From NCBI RefSeq assembly GCF_030253575.1, contig NC_080560.1, forward strand, positions 41,649,001 through 41,713,000: DNA of 64,000 bases, in the 5' to 3' direction. The notes under the pieces are model-generated. The model ran no database searches, was not told where the DNA came from, and saw nothing but the letters and a program-made list of their open reading frames with translations. Both the position numbers and the translations under genes were made by a program. Source of the DNA: Rhododendron vialii (Eukaryota; Streptophyta; Magnoliopsida; Ericales; Ericaceae). This document shows positions 1 through 13,700 of this stretch, piece by piece; the stretch's first letter is position 1; every line of letters starts with the position of its first letter.

Positions 1-1883
1 TAAGTTCAGTTGAACCTATTCTTAAAAGGAAGGGGTTAATGAGGATAAATCACTAGATTTTTGTAAATGTTGCTCCAAAGTGTTTGAAAAGAACTTCTTG
101 ATCTCATCAGCAATTCTCGCTCTGGGTAGAAGAAGGATTTGACCAAGCTTCTGGGCCCCATATTTGAAAGCACCACGGATTCGGTAGAAATTACCTGGCC
201 CATGTTCAATATATGACCATAGAAGGAATATACACCCATGCTACGTTAGATATTATCATGATCGGGTGCTTTCTGGGAATCTGGATGTACTTCACAAATC
301 AATAAAAAAACTTCTTTTTCGTTTATATACAATTTTTGGAGAGCAGAAACTAGAAAGTAGGAAACATGTTCTAATGCCGCACAAAAAGATTCTGAGAGCA
401 GAGGCGAGGTCAATGGTAAGTGCTCTTACAGCGATGATAGAGTTTAAGGTGGTATTTTTTCTAATGCCATCAGCAGTGGGCGTGGTCTAGTGAGGTTGTG
501 CTGGTTGTGGTAGTGATAAATGTGGTGATGAGTGGACATGGTAGTAAAAGCATTATCTTCTTCATGCGTGCAGATCCAAAATTTAGCAAATAGATATTTA
601 CTTTATAACAGCATAGTTTTTTTGCTGGTATACAAAGACTTGAATGGTGCATTCAAGAAACTTCTTCAGTTTTTCTTTCTGATTATATATTTTGTTTCCA
701 GTTTTTGCTTCAGAGAATACCACAAGGCTCATAGATGACCATCTACCAAATCAGACTTCTGTAGCAATACCTTCTTCATAGACTGAAGACTATCTTCTCA
801 TTCTTTCCTATACTTCATAATTTTCTATGCATCGAATGAAATACAAGAATGCCATCCAAAGAGCCCATATAAAGAAGTCTAGCTTACCCGGACCAATTTC
901 TCGACAACCATTCATTCTTTGAAGTTTTTGGGGAGGGTGTGGGGGAGTTGTTTTTGTTGGGAACAAGTGCTTGGTGAGCAGAGTTGTGTTTTATACGTTT
1001 TCTTTCCGTGTTAGATAGTCAGAGATCATTGTGAAACAACTTTCCGAAGAATATTGTTGCTTTGAATTGCTCTATCAGTTTATAAATTTCATATAAATGC
1101 AAACTTGAACATATTTGGTCATTTTAATAGCTAAAATCATAAGCTTATAGACAGCGTTGAGAATATTAATAATAAACATACCCTCTCTCTAGCAGCTCAA
1201 GCTTTTAAATTAGTTAACGGTAGGTCCTGTGTTCCAACCTCACCGCTTTTCTAAATTTTTGGAAGGAGGGCTTGACCATCCCTTTTGAAAGTAAAATATA
1301 TCTTGTATTCTTCAATGAGCTGGTTAAAAGACACTATGTAACTGGTAAGGAGTGGCTACTAAAGCAAGAATGAACCTCTGCATCCATAAAATTTGGTGGA
1401 AATTGAAAGATTGTTTGTTCTTTGCATCCATAGAAACTTAGTCCATCGTCTCTTTCTTTTGTTGGGTCAGTACTTATTGCTGTTAGGGGTGTCCATGACT
1501 AGATGCTGCACTGGATACAATTCAAACCTTTCAATAGAGCTTAGTACTACTTGTGTGCTTTTTCCTAATGCCTTTCACCCCTTTTTTTAGGAAGAACTAA
1601 AACGGGAGAGCTGAGCATTTTGCCCATGATTATTCATGCCATTGTCCCATTGTCTTCATATTATGCCAAGGAAAAAAGCTGGTCCTGGTGTGGAAATTGC
1701 TAATGTAAGTTTGAGCAAATTTTGTTTTCTAACAGATCCAATGCTGGTTGACTTCCTTTGCTGACATGAGAACGTTCTGTTGCATAGGATATATGGGTCC
1801 CTGCCTCCTGGTAGTGCGAGGAATCCAGACACTTACATATTAAAGGATCAGGTATTGAGTATTCTTGAGCACTCTCTCTCTCT
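1..1883. other. Intergenic stretch, no gene recognised
   Basis: No open frame here has a recognisable family or a convincing start. Two pieces look weakly exon-like on the plus strand. One lies around 1640-1706. The other, about 1788-1851, follows a CATAG acceptor-like site, has a GTATTG donor-like end and is open in one frame (IYGSLPPGSARNPDTYILKD). Neither can be joined to a longer gene, so they may be remnants. A CT-rich tract lies near 1871-1883, just before the LINE insertion. Confidence 0.5.
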
Positions 1884-2168
1884 AAAGCTAGGTGCTCCGG
1901 TGGTTTGTGCGGTGGTGGTTGCTAGTTAGGGTTTTGTGGTTTGGTTTGGGTGGGCCGGTCCGGATTTGGGCGTTTGGGCTTAATTTGTTTTATTTGGGTG
2001 TTGGGTTGTGCTGTAATGTCTTATTTTGTTGTAGACCCAGGTAGACCTTTGGGTGTTTTGGGATATGCCCTTGTGGTATATTTTCCAACTCTTTGTTGGA
2101 TCCCCTTTCCCTTTCCCCATGTTTTAATAAAATTTTATCTTTTGCCGATAAAAAAAAGTTAGGTGCTC
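1884..2168 (+). mobile_element. 5'-truncated LINE 3' end with target-site duplication
   Basis: The segment 1898-2154 is T/G-rich, ends in an AATAAAATTTTATC stretch followed by GCCGATAAAAAAAA, and is the kind of 3' tail seen in plant L1-type LINEs. It is flanked by a 14-bp direct repeat with one mismatch: AAAGCTAGGTGCTC at 1884-1897 and AAAGTTAGGTGCTC at 2155-2168. The poly(A) tail, the loss of the 5' part and the long target duplication fit target-primed reverse transcription. The 73-residue open frame inside it (1941-2162) has no coding features and is not called. Family membership is inferred from the tail only. Confidence 0.7.
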
Positions 2169-2292
2169 AAGTCATTGTGTTTCATGATAGGAAACTCGAT
2201 ATCGTCAACGTTACTTGGATTTGATCTTGAACTTGGAGGTTCGACAAATATTCAAGACTCGAGCAAAGATTGTCTCATATATCCGAAGCTCG

Positions 2293-3546
<1,254 letters not shown>

Positions 3547-4507
3547 CTACTGGGTTACGTATTTCTCACCGAATCCCGGGAAAAAGTTCTGGAAAATGGC
3601 GTTAGCAACCGGAAGAATACCCAATAGCGCGATTTGAAGTTGGTCTGAGCTGCTTATACTAACAGATACTTGCCCATTTAATTTACTATTCAGTCCACCT
3701 CGAAAAACGACTTTAGAACTTCTTCCAATGGACAACTGCGACTGAAGACTTCCACCCCATATAACCTCCCCTCTCCATCTCATCAGAGAAAGGCTTGCCG
3801 TGGTTTGGTCCTGTCCGATAGGAAAATCCTTTTCCCTGAGTCGCAATTCGAAGCTTCCCCCACATGCTGTGTCCCCTTGAGACCTGATTATTCCAACACT
3901 TCCCACTAAAACCAACCGTTTTCCAATGGTGATTCGATCCTCAATTTTCACTCCAGTGGCAATGTTTTCACCCAAGAAAGTTACCGATACCCCAGCAGAA
4001 GTCTTATTTGTTTTCAAAATTTTCAACTTGGTTTGACCCTTGAGAATGTAAGCGAGCTGGTTTCCAAAATTTTGGATGTTGAGTCCTGCCATTGTCGATC
4101 CGCTCTCCCCATGCTTCATTGCGACAGAGGAATCCAAATGGATATTGAAATCTTTCTTGTCTTTTGTTATTTGGACCGCTATCGCAGATGGGAGACGACC
4201 GGCAATTGCGAGATTGCTTTCGAGGATGACGCCGTCGTATCCACAGTCGTGGTCCCACACATGTGAACCCATAACCTCCCTTGTAAGAAGTTGCGATGTG
4301 TGCTCCAGAAATCGGTACCTGCAGGAACGCAGCCAAGATTTTATCTCCAAAAGCAGTGAGCATGCACACAAACTAAAACAAATAGTGGAGACAATATTTA
4401 CGTAGTTCAAAACCCATTTCGCATAAACAAGAACATTTTACAAGAACTGCATCAATAAAAAGAACAAGAAGCCAAAACAGAGCAACAAAACAATGGGCAA
4501 ATGAGTT

Positions 4508-4558
<51 letters not shown>

Positions 4559-7500
4559 CTTTTTAGGAAGCAAAGCTTCTGGGGATCTTAAAATCACTCA
4601 CATTATATCTTTCAACAACAAATTTTGAAGGCATGTGGAATATACAAGCTAAATATAATCTTATTAGCGAATTCATGGTTCCGAGTACCGGTAGTGAACA
4701 AAGTGTTAGGGAGCGCAGTGGTGGGAGTGGTAGTTTAGGAACAACAAAGTGTAAATAATTTTTCTATAAAAAAAAAAAAAAAAACTAAAAAAGAAGTACC
4801 TGTAAGTATGATTTTCTCCGTCAAAAGAAGGTGGGAGTGTCATATCAGGTAAAGGAACTGCTACGGCTGATGGACTTCCACTCTCCTCATCACCAGATTC
4901 CTTCGCGTAACCATCGTAACTGGTTTGACCATCTTTGCCTCTATTCTTTTTCAACTCCCTTAACCTTTTCACGTCCTCTCTCAACTGCTTCTTTTGAAGA
5001 TGCCTCACCCGGTAATCATACTCCTCAAAATAAGCTTCCTGATGCTCCTTGCTAAGCTTAGCAATCTGTTCTTTCTTCAGAGGCTTGAATGGTGGGAGTC
5101 GTAGATCATATTCATCTTCATCTTCATTGTCAGAAGCGGACAAATCACCCAACTCAGTATCCGAATCCACATTGTAACCACTTTGCTCATTAGGAAGTTT
5201 TGGATGGGCATTAGACTGCAATAAAGACGACAAGAAGTACGGCAGATGTAGGGATGGCACCCTGAAGCCAAAGAGCTTTCGATGATCAAAAAGGTCTTGA
5301 GTTTTCGCCACAGAATTTGCCTCAGTTAGAATCTTTATTGAGTAGCACAAAAGCAATAACTGCGGTCTCCAACTTTCTCCATTAGGGAGCACCATTAGAC
5401 AAGATGGGTGGTTTTCAACAAGAGACACTGGACTCATAAGACTTGGACTCATCAAACGAAGATCGCCAACTGCTTGGCTAATCAACTGGTGAATAACGCG
5501 TGATCTTTGGGCAACAAATAAATCATAGGTTAAGGGCAACCCAGTGGGCCCATCAGGAGGGTTAGAGGCAGCATGGGTAAGAGTAATAATGGACTTGTCC
5601 CATATCGACGACCCAAGTAAGCTAGTAATTGACCTTAATAAAGGCAAATCATCGAGGTCTTTTGTCTGCGTGTCCAACCGATCAATGTATAGGACAACAT
5701 CCGGGGGGAATTTCTTTGTTAATTTCCTTATGGACAACAAAATCTTCCGGTTAACCGTTTGTTCCATAAGAGAAGATCTCAAACCAGGAGTGTCAAATAT
5801 TCTAAACCTAATTCCATCTATTGTTCCAACAATGTTATTTACAGAGGTCGTTCCTGGTTTGAACGAATCGACTAATGCTTTCTTTTCACCCAAAATGGAA
5901 TTTATGGTTGCACTCTTTCCAACTCCAATTTTCCCAAGTACCAAAATATTCAAGGAGAAATCTAGGTCATTTTTACCTTCTGCCTCAAGCTGCATAGCCT
6001 TCCTCTTGGCCATTTCAAGGCTGAATAATTGACTTGTGGGCCTTCCCGCAGCAAGGACTAACCGGTATAAAACCTGTGAAGCTATGGAATCTTCATAAGA
6101 CAGTCCTAGTCTGTGGACAAGCCTGAGAAATTTCACTCTTATTATTTGCATCTTGTCAATCTTCTTCTTTTCCTCTTCACTTAGGGTTGCCTCAGATTCA
6201 ACCCCAGAACTAGCAGGGAGCTCTGAATTATCAGTAGGCTGCTCCAGAGAAATGACTCTCGAACCATTAGCAGTGGTGACTGTGAAATTGCCACCACCAG
6301 ATCCACCACCTGCAGCTGCTTTCAAAAGAGCAGCCCATATGGTGGAATCAAACAATTCTTTTCCATCGTTTTCCTCGTTTGTGTCCACTTCAGCATCCGA
6401 GTCCACAGTAATTGCCCTTTCAGTCTTCTGTAGGAGATCCTGCAAATTCTCACCACGAGAAGTGGGGGTTAAATTTTGTCCAACATCACCTATAATTATC
6501 TTGGTTTTGTCTGAGGCTCCAATGACCAAACCTGGAAAATCCTCTAAATAATGTTGTGAATTTTCTGAATCGTGGGCTGCTTCATCTTCCACTTCTGCTT
6601 TTAATTCAAGTTCAGGGTCTAAATTAGAACCAAGAATCTGTGGATCTCTGTGCAGCCTATTTTCCATTACTTTGCCTTCGGAAGTTTGTATTGAAAGACC
6701 ATTCCCATGACAATTTGCATCCTGAACTGAATGCGGTTTTGAAATTCTACTGCTGTCTGTATTGTGAATGCCATTTTCGGCAATTACACTGTCAACTGGT
6801 TCAACACTGCCGCAATCAACAAAATTATGCAATTGAACACCGGACTCAATTCTTTGTTCATTTATACCTTCCAATAGATCATGATTGCTATCATCAACAA
6901 CTTTGTTTTCACTGTTTAGGCAATTCATATCAACTTCGGCCAAAGTTTCAACTTCACTACCATAAACCAAACCTGAATCATCTTCGTTAATTTCTGAATT
7001 TTCGTGGAGAACACCGTCTTTCTTTGCCACAAAAGACTCCACTTTTGCTTCTTCAGCATCATCAGGAACCTCATCTTCAATCGATTCAGATATAACAGAG
7101 CCATTATCAGCAACAGATTCCTTCACTCCAATGCACACTTCAACTTCAGCTTCCAACGCTGGCTCAAACTGAGACTCATCCTCTTCGTCTTCATCAACCC
7201 CAAGACCTTCAACTTTAATAGCACTATCAGTTCTCCCGATAGTATGAATACCCGGTACCCTAACTGCACCAGGAAACCCAAAATCATCCCCCTCCTCGGT
7301 ACCCACAGAATCATCGTCGCTGTCCCTCGTCAACATAGCAATGGGGGCACCCACTTTCCCAACATCAACAACGGCCGGTTCATCAGAAAATTCATCCTCT
7401 TCTTCCATGGTGCTTGTTGCTAAGGTTTCTTCATCTGAATCTATCACAAGAGGCCTAGAAACAGTACAGTCCTCATCATGACCATTATCTTCCCTCCTTT

Positions 7501-7975
7501 CTCCATGTGGGTCACTAACAAAAGCCCTAGAAATTCCATAACCCTTAACAGAACCACTCTCTTCTCTGATTCCTCCATACGGGTTCGTCTCAAAAGGCCT
7601 AGAAAAGTCATAATCCTTAACAGAACCACTCTCTTCCTTGATTTCTCCATACGGGTTAGTCACAAAAGGCCTAGAAACACCATATTGCTCAACAACATGA
7701 GTCTCTTTGAGGGTTTCATCATCTGGGTCAGCGAAAAATGGCCTTTCCAACGCCGTTTCAAACTCATCCTCGCCACTAACAAACCCCTCAGACTCAAACC
7801 CACTGCTTTCACTGCTACTACTAGTGTTCTGGTTTTCATAGCCGTTAGTTGAAGCGGAATATTCAAAATCAGAATCAACAGTTAGGGGAGCTCTTATAGG
7901 AAAAGAAGAACCTGGTGGGGTGGAAAGAGAGACCTTTGCTGGTGGTGATGGGGAACCGCCGTGGTTTGAGGCCAT
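3547..7975 (-). CDS. TOC159: TOC159 chloroplast import receptor GTPase
   Basis: Outer-envelope GTPase receptor that recognises transit peptides of chloroplast precursor proteins in the TOC complex with TOC34 and TOC75. Two exons: 7975-4800 and 4318-3547; an AG|GT donor at 4800/4799 and a CTGCAG acceptor restore the reading HTYRYRFLE. Predicted 1315 aa, between Arabidopsis TOC132 (about 1200) and TOC159 (about 1500). The acidic A domain fills residues 1 to about 650. The G domain follows: P-loop GKIGVGKS near 682, FKPGTTS, DTPG near 727 and THAAS near 802. The membrane-anchor M domain starts near 1000 and ends in a basic/hydrophobic tail. The start at 7975 (MASNHGG, good ATGG context) is preferred over an in-frame ATG 18 codons upstream. 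The G and M domains match TOC159 strongly; the A domain is divergent, as usual for the family. Confidence 0.93.
4319..4799 (-). repeat. TOC159 intron with (GA)n microsatellite
   Basis: The single 481-bp intron of TOC159 carries an uninterrupted GA repeat of about 47 bp at 4509-4555 (CT on the transcribed strand) and an A-run near 4770-4785. On the coding strand the CT tract lies mid-intron, not immediately before the acceptor at 4319-4320. Confidence 0.85.
7390..7760 (-). repeat. Five 24-residue tandem repeats in the TOC159 A domain
   Basis: In the acidic domain the motif (S)RPF/L/AF-x-x-DP/NP recurs at an exact 72-bp period, anchored at GGCCT-like cores at 7740, 7668, 7596, 7524 and 7452. 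Copies two and three are closest (SRPFVTNPYGEIKEESGSVK and SRPFETNPYGGIREESGSVK). The outer copies have drifted. The repeat keeps frame and acidity, so it probably grew by unequal exchange in a disordered region. Confidence 0.85.
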
Positions 7976-8029
7976 GGACGTGAGAACTCTTGTTTCCTGT
8001 ATATTTTCTTTTTGTTTTCTTTTGTGCAA

Positions 8030-10756
8030 GGAAAAGGGGGGAAAGGCAGGGAGAGTCTTGGGATATGATGGGCTAGGGTTTCTTTTTGGGTTTATCTATG
8101 GTGTTTGTTTTGTTCCGTTTGTTTCAAGTATTTTATGTGGCGGTGATGATTGGGTTGTGGACCTGTGGTGGGTGTGTAGAGAGAGAGAGAGAGACGGCGG
8201 GTAAAACAAGAAGGACCCAGATAGTGGATTACTGGATTTGAGGCTTATTAGGATAATATGCCCCCGAATTGAATTCAACAAATGCAATGTAGGGTTATTA
8301 GGAACTTGGCTTTGTTTGGATCCTGCCGAAAAGAAAGGAAAAGGTGGGAAAATAATTTACCCTTGTTTGGTTTGAGAGGAAATAAAAAGAAAATAACAAA
8401 ATAAAAAAGAATTTTTCTTCCTACTTTCCTCTCCTTTTCTTTCTTTTTCTTTTTTCTAAGTTCCAAACAGGCCCTAACAAAAAAAAAAAAGGAAATTTAA
8501 AAAAAAATCTCTTTTATTAGTATTTGGTTTGGAGAGAAAGAGAGGAGAGAATTGAAAATTTCAATTCTGTGCATATTAAAAAATTTCTCCCATTTTATTT
8601 TCCTTTACTTTTTCTCATTTTCCTCAAGTTGCAAACACCGCGGCGAATGTCATTGCTCCAACTGATATCTAATAGAGAAATTGCTCCTTCAAACTAAAAA
8701 CTTTTGGGGGAGAAAGTTTCAAAATATTACATAAATACTAAATTAAACTAATGACATCCATTCAAAACAAAGGACCCAGTGCCCCTGCTATGCTATGACT
8801 TGGGACACAGCAGGCTGTTATGTCGTCATTTCGGATCGTGTTCCGAGCTCGAAAATATAATCTAAACCATTCACTGTTTAGAGCTAGACGTGAATAACGA
8901 CCTTGACAAAAATCAAGTCGATCAGGGCATTGGTAGCTTGAATTAAATGATCTTGCTACGTACTTTTGAAATCGGATTCGATGTTATTTTTGCTGAATAA
9001 AAAAATGTCATTTGTTTACTAATTAAAAATGTCCGATTGACTTCATCTTTGGGATTGTTGTTCACGTCTAATTCTAAAAGTGAACGGTTCGGATTATGTT
9101 TTTGAGTGTGAGGCGAGCCCGATCTCAAGGCACAACAAAGGCCCTTGAGTCCCCAAATAAACATGCATATTACTCTTCCCCTCATGAACACCACAATGGT
9201 ATGTAGACTCTCTCGTAATCCTATGAAGAAAAATTGCATGAAACCACCTTCTCCACAATGAGATTGAACTATAATGTAAAGCATGGTCTGCCCAAAAGAA
9301 TTCCGGTAGGAGTTCCTAGCACATGGATTAGCAATAGATCCTTAATTTGAATTGAACAGGACATTCCAAATTTGGATCGTCCATTGTTGTAGCCAATGAT
9401 TCGGATTTGCTCAAGGCTTTCCCGAACCATCAATTATATCAAGGTATGATCTACATTTGGACTGTCCCATTCAATCTAAAACTTGGACATGTGAGAATCC
9501 GAACCTTATTTTTATTCTACCAGTAGTCATGCCTTAAGAGAACAGTATATTGTCATCCTCATCAACCCTTTACTTAACCAGCAGTTTAGAAAGTGGCCAC
9601 AGAAAACTAACTTCAGTAGACAAGGGGGATGCAAAAATGTATCACATTAGGATTAGGGGAGGAACTCATTTGCCTAGTCTCCAAATCAAATATGGCATTC
9701 AAAAGAGGTGGAAAAAAGACCACACTCATATTGCAGTGATTCCTGTTCAAAGTTTATGCCCAACACAGAAATATCTCAAATAATTTAGGAAAAGAGGTTG
9801 AGAACTGTATTGCAGGCTTGCAGCAACATATATCAAATAGACACCGAAAAAGTGCAAAATGTTACTCTAGAGAAGAGTTTCTGAGACAGGTTATTCTGAA
9901 ACTACATAGTATAAGTATACATATCCGAGGCAAGTCGTCGGTGCAACAAAATGCTACACTTCCTGCTTCAAAATAAACCAACGCCCACCAAACCACATAT
10001 ATGCAGGACATCACAGGCAAACAGCAACTCCTGGTAAAATACACGGGTACTTCTTCGAATTCTGCAACTCTGATGCCTACACCAGCAACTTGTGTTCAAG
10101 TGATATGACCATCTGGATGATCCAAACCAAAACGGAATAAAGTTTTCTATCAATATACAATCCAGTGTAGGGGGCAGAGACATTAACGGAAGGTAAAAGG
10201 AGGAGCATTTATGCATTTGAACCATATAACAAAGGCATCCGAGTTAGAAGAAAGTCTTCCCCGTCCCAATAAGACTTCCTCTTGATTAAGCCAAAACGGT
10301 ATTGTGTCACTATGAATTCAGAATATTCAGAACTAAATGCCAGCGTCAGTAATTGACTTACAAACTGTTGACTCAATGACTTTATACTGTATCATCATCT
10401 AAAGGTTCGCCACTGAACAGATTAGGAAGTACCTCCACAACCGTTGATTTTCTAATGTGCAAACATCTAAGATTTATTACTGAACAGATTAGGAAGTACC
10501 TCCACATGGTGAAATCCATGTGTTTTATAAGTATTCACGAGATAAAGAATGCATATCGGCTCCTGCTCTCTATCACATAAATCAAAGGGTGCAAACCCCA
10601 CTGTTTACAAGAATGCATGAGAATAAGGAACACATATCGACTGGTGCTCTCTATCATGTAAATTAATTCTCCAGCAAAATTGCATGGGCCTTGTGCGACT
10701 GAATCACCAAATAAGTATGGCGTAGCCAGTAATCAACATAAACGACAAGACTGATG
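8030..10756. other. Intergenic region between TOC159 and the PPR gene
   Basis: About 8030-8200 is probably TOC159 5' untranslated region and promoter, with a GA tract at 8178-8193. From 8340 to 8660 is low-complexity A/T DNA with GTTTGG and CCAAACAGGCCC motifs facing each other (8361-8475), which looks like a degraded MITE. The stretch 8700-9800 holds nothing I recognise. About 9800-10756 may include the 3' untranslated region of the PPR gene; it holds a diverged duplication in which ACTGAACAGATTAGGAAGTA occurs at about 10414 and 10482, and CATATCG..GCTCTCTATCA at about 10552 and 10636. Confidence 0.5.
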
Positions 10757-13700
10757 TCATAAGGATCTTGAAGCATGCTGAGACTTCGCTGTTTCCCTCA
10801 ACACAGCACCCACTATTGCCGCCTGCTCAAGACAGTCAGCCTTGTGCAAAGCATCCAGGAGAACTACACAAGTCTTGGTATAAATGTTACAACCTTTCAA
10901 CCGAGTTTCCTCAAAAAGCGAGTACGCTTCTGTTGCCCTGTTAGAGATGCTCAACCCCTCAATCATAGTATTATAACAACCAGCATCAGGCATACCCCCA
11001 TTTGCCTTGAACCTTTCAAAGAGTCCATTAGCCTCCAATATGTTTCCTGCTTTTGCAAGACCTGAAATCATGGTGGTGTAAGTGATCATATTGGGTTTAA
11101 ACCCTTGTTTCTGCATCTCCTGCCAAAACACAAATGCCTTATTGAACTTTCGAACCCTACAAAGACCATTTATGAGAATGCTGTAAGTTATGGCATTAGG
11201 AGGGCATTTCAAGTCTTTCATGGAATTAAAGCAAACAAGGGCTTCATTAATTTCCTCTGCCTTTACTAATGCATCAAGCAAGCAATTCCATGTGTATACA
11301 TTTGGCGTTAATCCCTTTTGCATTAACTCTTCCATTATCAGATATGCTTCATCAATTCTACCCACCTTGCCAAATCCATCAACGAGACTACTATACACAA
11401 CTACATTCAATTCCACACCTTTAGATTTTGCTTCTTCAAAAAGCATATAAGCTTCATCAAGCCTGTCAATCTTAGCAAGCCCATCAATAACAGATCCATA
11501 AGTGACCACAGTAGGCGGGTGACCCTTAACCTTCATCTCCTCCAGCAGCTGGTAAGCTTTATTAACCTTACCTGATTTGCAAAACCCATCAATAACAGTG
11601 TTGTAAGCAAGGGTATCCAAAACACATCCTTGTTCCTTCATAAAGAAGAACAACTCATTAGTCTCACGTGCAAAGCCTGCTTTTATAAGGCCATGAATTA
11701 ATATAGAATAGCTCCGCACATCTGGGGTGAACCCTTGAGCCTTAATTTCCTTAAATAAACTCCTGCCTTTCTCAGTTTCACCGGACTTGAAAACACAATC
11801 CATGTACGTATTAAGTAGAGTAAGGTCAGGAGAAACACCCATATGGACCATTTCTTTGTACACTTTGTGACCGTCATCTTTCCGACCACACTTGAAAAAA
11901 TTCCGAATGAGGGATGTATAGACTATAGCATCCGGAACCCTACCAGAATCTAACATCTGTTCATAAAGCCTGTATGCATCATCTACTCTGCCATTTCTGC
12001 CCAAACCATCTATCAGAGAACAAAATGTAAATGCATTTGGGGTACAAACTTTGTGATCCATTCCTTCAAATAAAGAGCAAGCTTCGTCGATTTTTTGAGC
12101 CTTACATAGCCTATCAATCATTATATTCATGGTCAAAACGTTTGGAAATAAGCCAGCTTCTTTCATGGAATCCCGAATCTCCAAAGCAGATTGAAGTTTC
12201 CCTGCCTTGCAAAGCATGTCTATGAGAATATTATAGGTTGAAAGATTGGGAGTAGCATCTCTCTTCATTTCCTCAAATATCCTTAAACCCTCATCTACTG
12301 TCCCTTTCTTCCCAAGGCATGTGAGAATACAATTATAAGCAATCACACTAGGAATGCTACCCTTCAGCTTTTGTCTTTCAAGTAAGTCGTAAGCTTCTTG
12401 GAACTTTCCAGCGGAACCATATCCCATGATCATGGTGTTATAAGCATATGCACATGGCACTTTTCTGTTAAGTTCCATATGTTCAAATAGCTCCACAGCT
12501 TCATCCAGCCTATTAGCTTTGCAAAGAACTCCTATCATGCTTGTATATGTGACATCATCGGGCATAAGGCCATGCACTTTCATCTCATGAAAGAACTTCC
12601 AAGCCATATCCACCTTGCCCGCTTTGCCAAAGCAGTCTATACATACATTATATAGAACAATATCGGCATTTAAAGAGTTGCTTTTCAAATCGTCTAACAA
12701 AGAAAGAGCAGCATCAACGCGACCCTCCTTGGCAAATACACGAATAAGGGTGGTGAATAAATGCACATTTACTTCGTAGCCTAACTCTTGCATCTGATGA
12801 AAAAGAGTGAGCATGAGGTCAGGTTCGTGAACGGAAGATAAAGCACCGATTAGAGTTGTATAAGCTGAAAATGCAGGGCGAATTTTGAACTTTCTCATGG
12901 ACTGTATGAGGTCAAATGCTTCTCGTAGCTTCTGAGACTTGACGCAACTCGCAACTAACTCAATACATGTATTAGGAGATGGGCCAAACCCAGCTAGGCT
13001 CATTTCTTCCAAAATCTGCTCCAAACAATCGTAGTTTTTGCTTCTCCCCATTAGCATGAGTAAAGAATTATATGCTTCTGGACAATGTGCCTGGTTGCTT
13101 TTTGTCTCCGCCCATCGAAAATATTTCAATGCTACATTAACATCCTTAAGCCTCTTTAAAACACCAATGACTAACTCTGTCTGAGGTTTTTCGTTGCACA
13201 GAGAGAGAGCATTTTCCATGGAAGGTCCCCAGGGACCACTCTCCAAGATCTGACACACACTACTGACCCCTCCTCTTACCGCATCCAATTTTGGCAAGTG
13301 TTCTGCATTATCCCCATCAACAGAGGAGACAGCTGTTGAATCGTGATCAGAAGGCCCATTCCAAGATGATGATAACTTTACACCAAATGCGAAAATGGAA
13401 CAGCAGTTTGGAGAACAGTGGAAGATTATTCCTGTGGCACCAAATAAATAACCATTAGCAACTAAATCAAACTCCTAAAAACAGAATGCACCTCGAAATT
13501 GGAACATTTGGTTGCAGTTTTCAGTGTTCATTTTCTGGAAAAGAAACAATTTTTCTAAAAACATATGCCAAAACCTTTGTGCTCACTGCTCAGAAATGTG
13601 AAACGGTGAGTGTTCTTGTTTTCAAAATGAATTTTCGGAGAAGTGTTCTACGAGATCTGTTTTGGAAGATGCAACCAAGCAGAAGGGATGGAACTGGAAA

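Noticed and set aside
5544-6032. 162-residue open frame antisense to TOC159
   Set aside because: Lies opposite the conserved G domain; its openness is a by-product of the coding strand's codon use. Same for the antisense frames at 6153-6551, 6640-6990, 7004-7423 and 7478-7852.
10775-11065. Open frames antisense to the PPR gene
   Set aside because: Mirror frames of a repetitive coding sequence; no start context or family features.
13297-13299. TTG at the head of the large PPR frame as a start codon
   Set aside because: The codon is TTG, not ATG, and conserved sequence continues upstream to a splice acceptor at 13432; a phase-matched ATG exon lies at 14912-14936.
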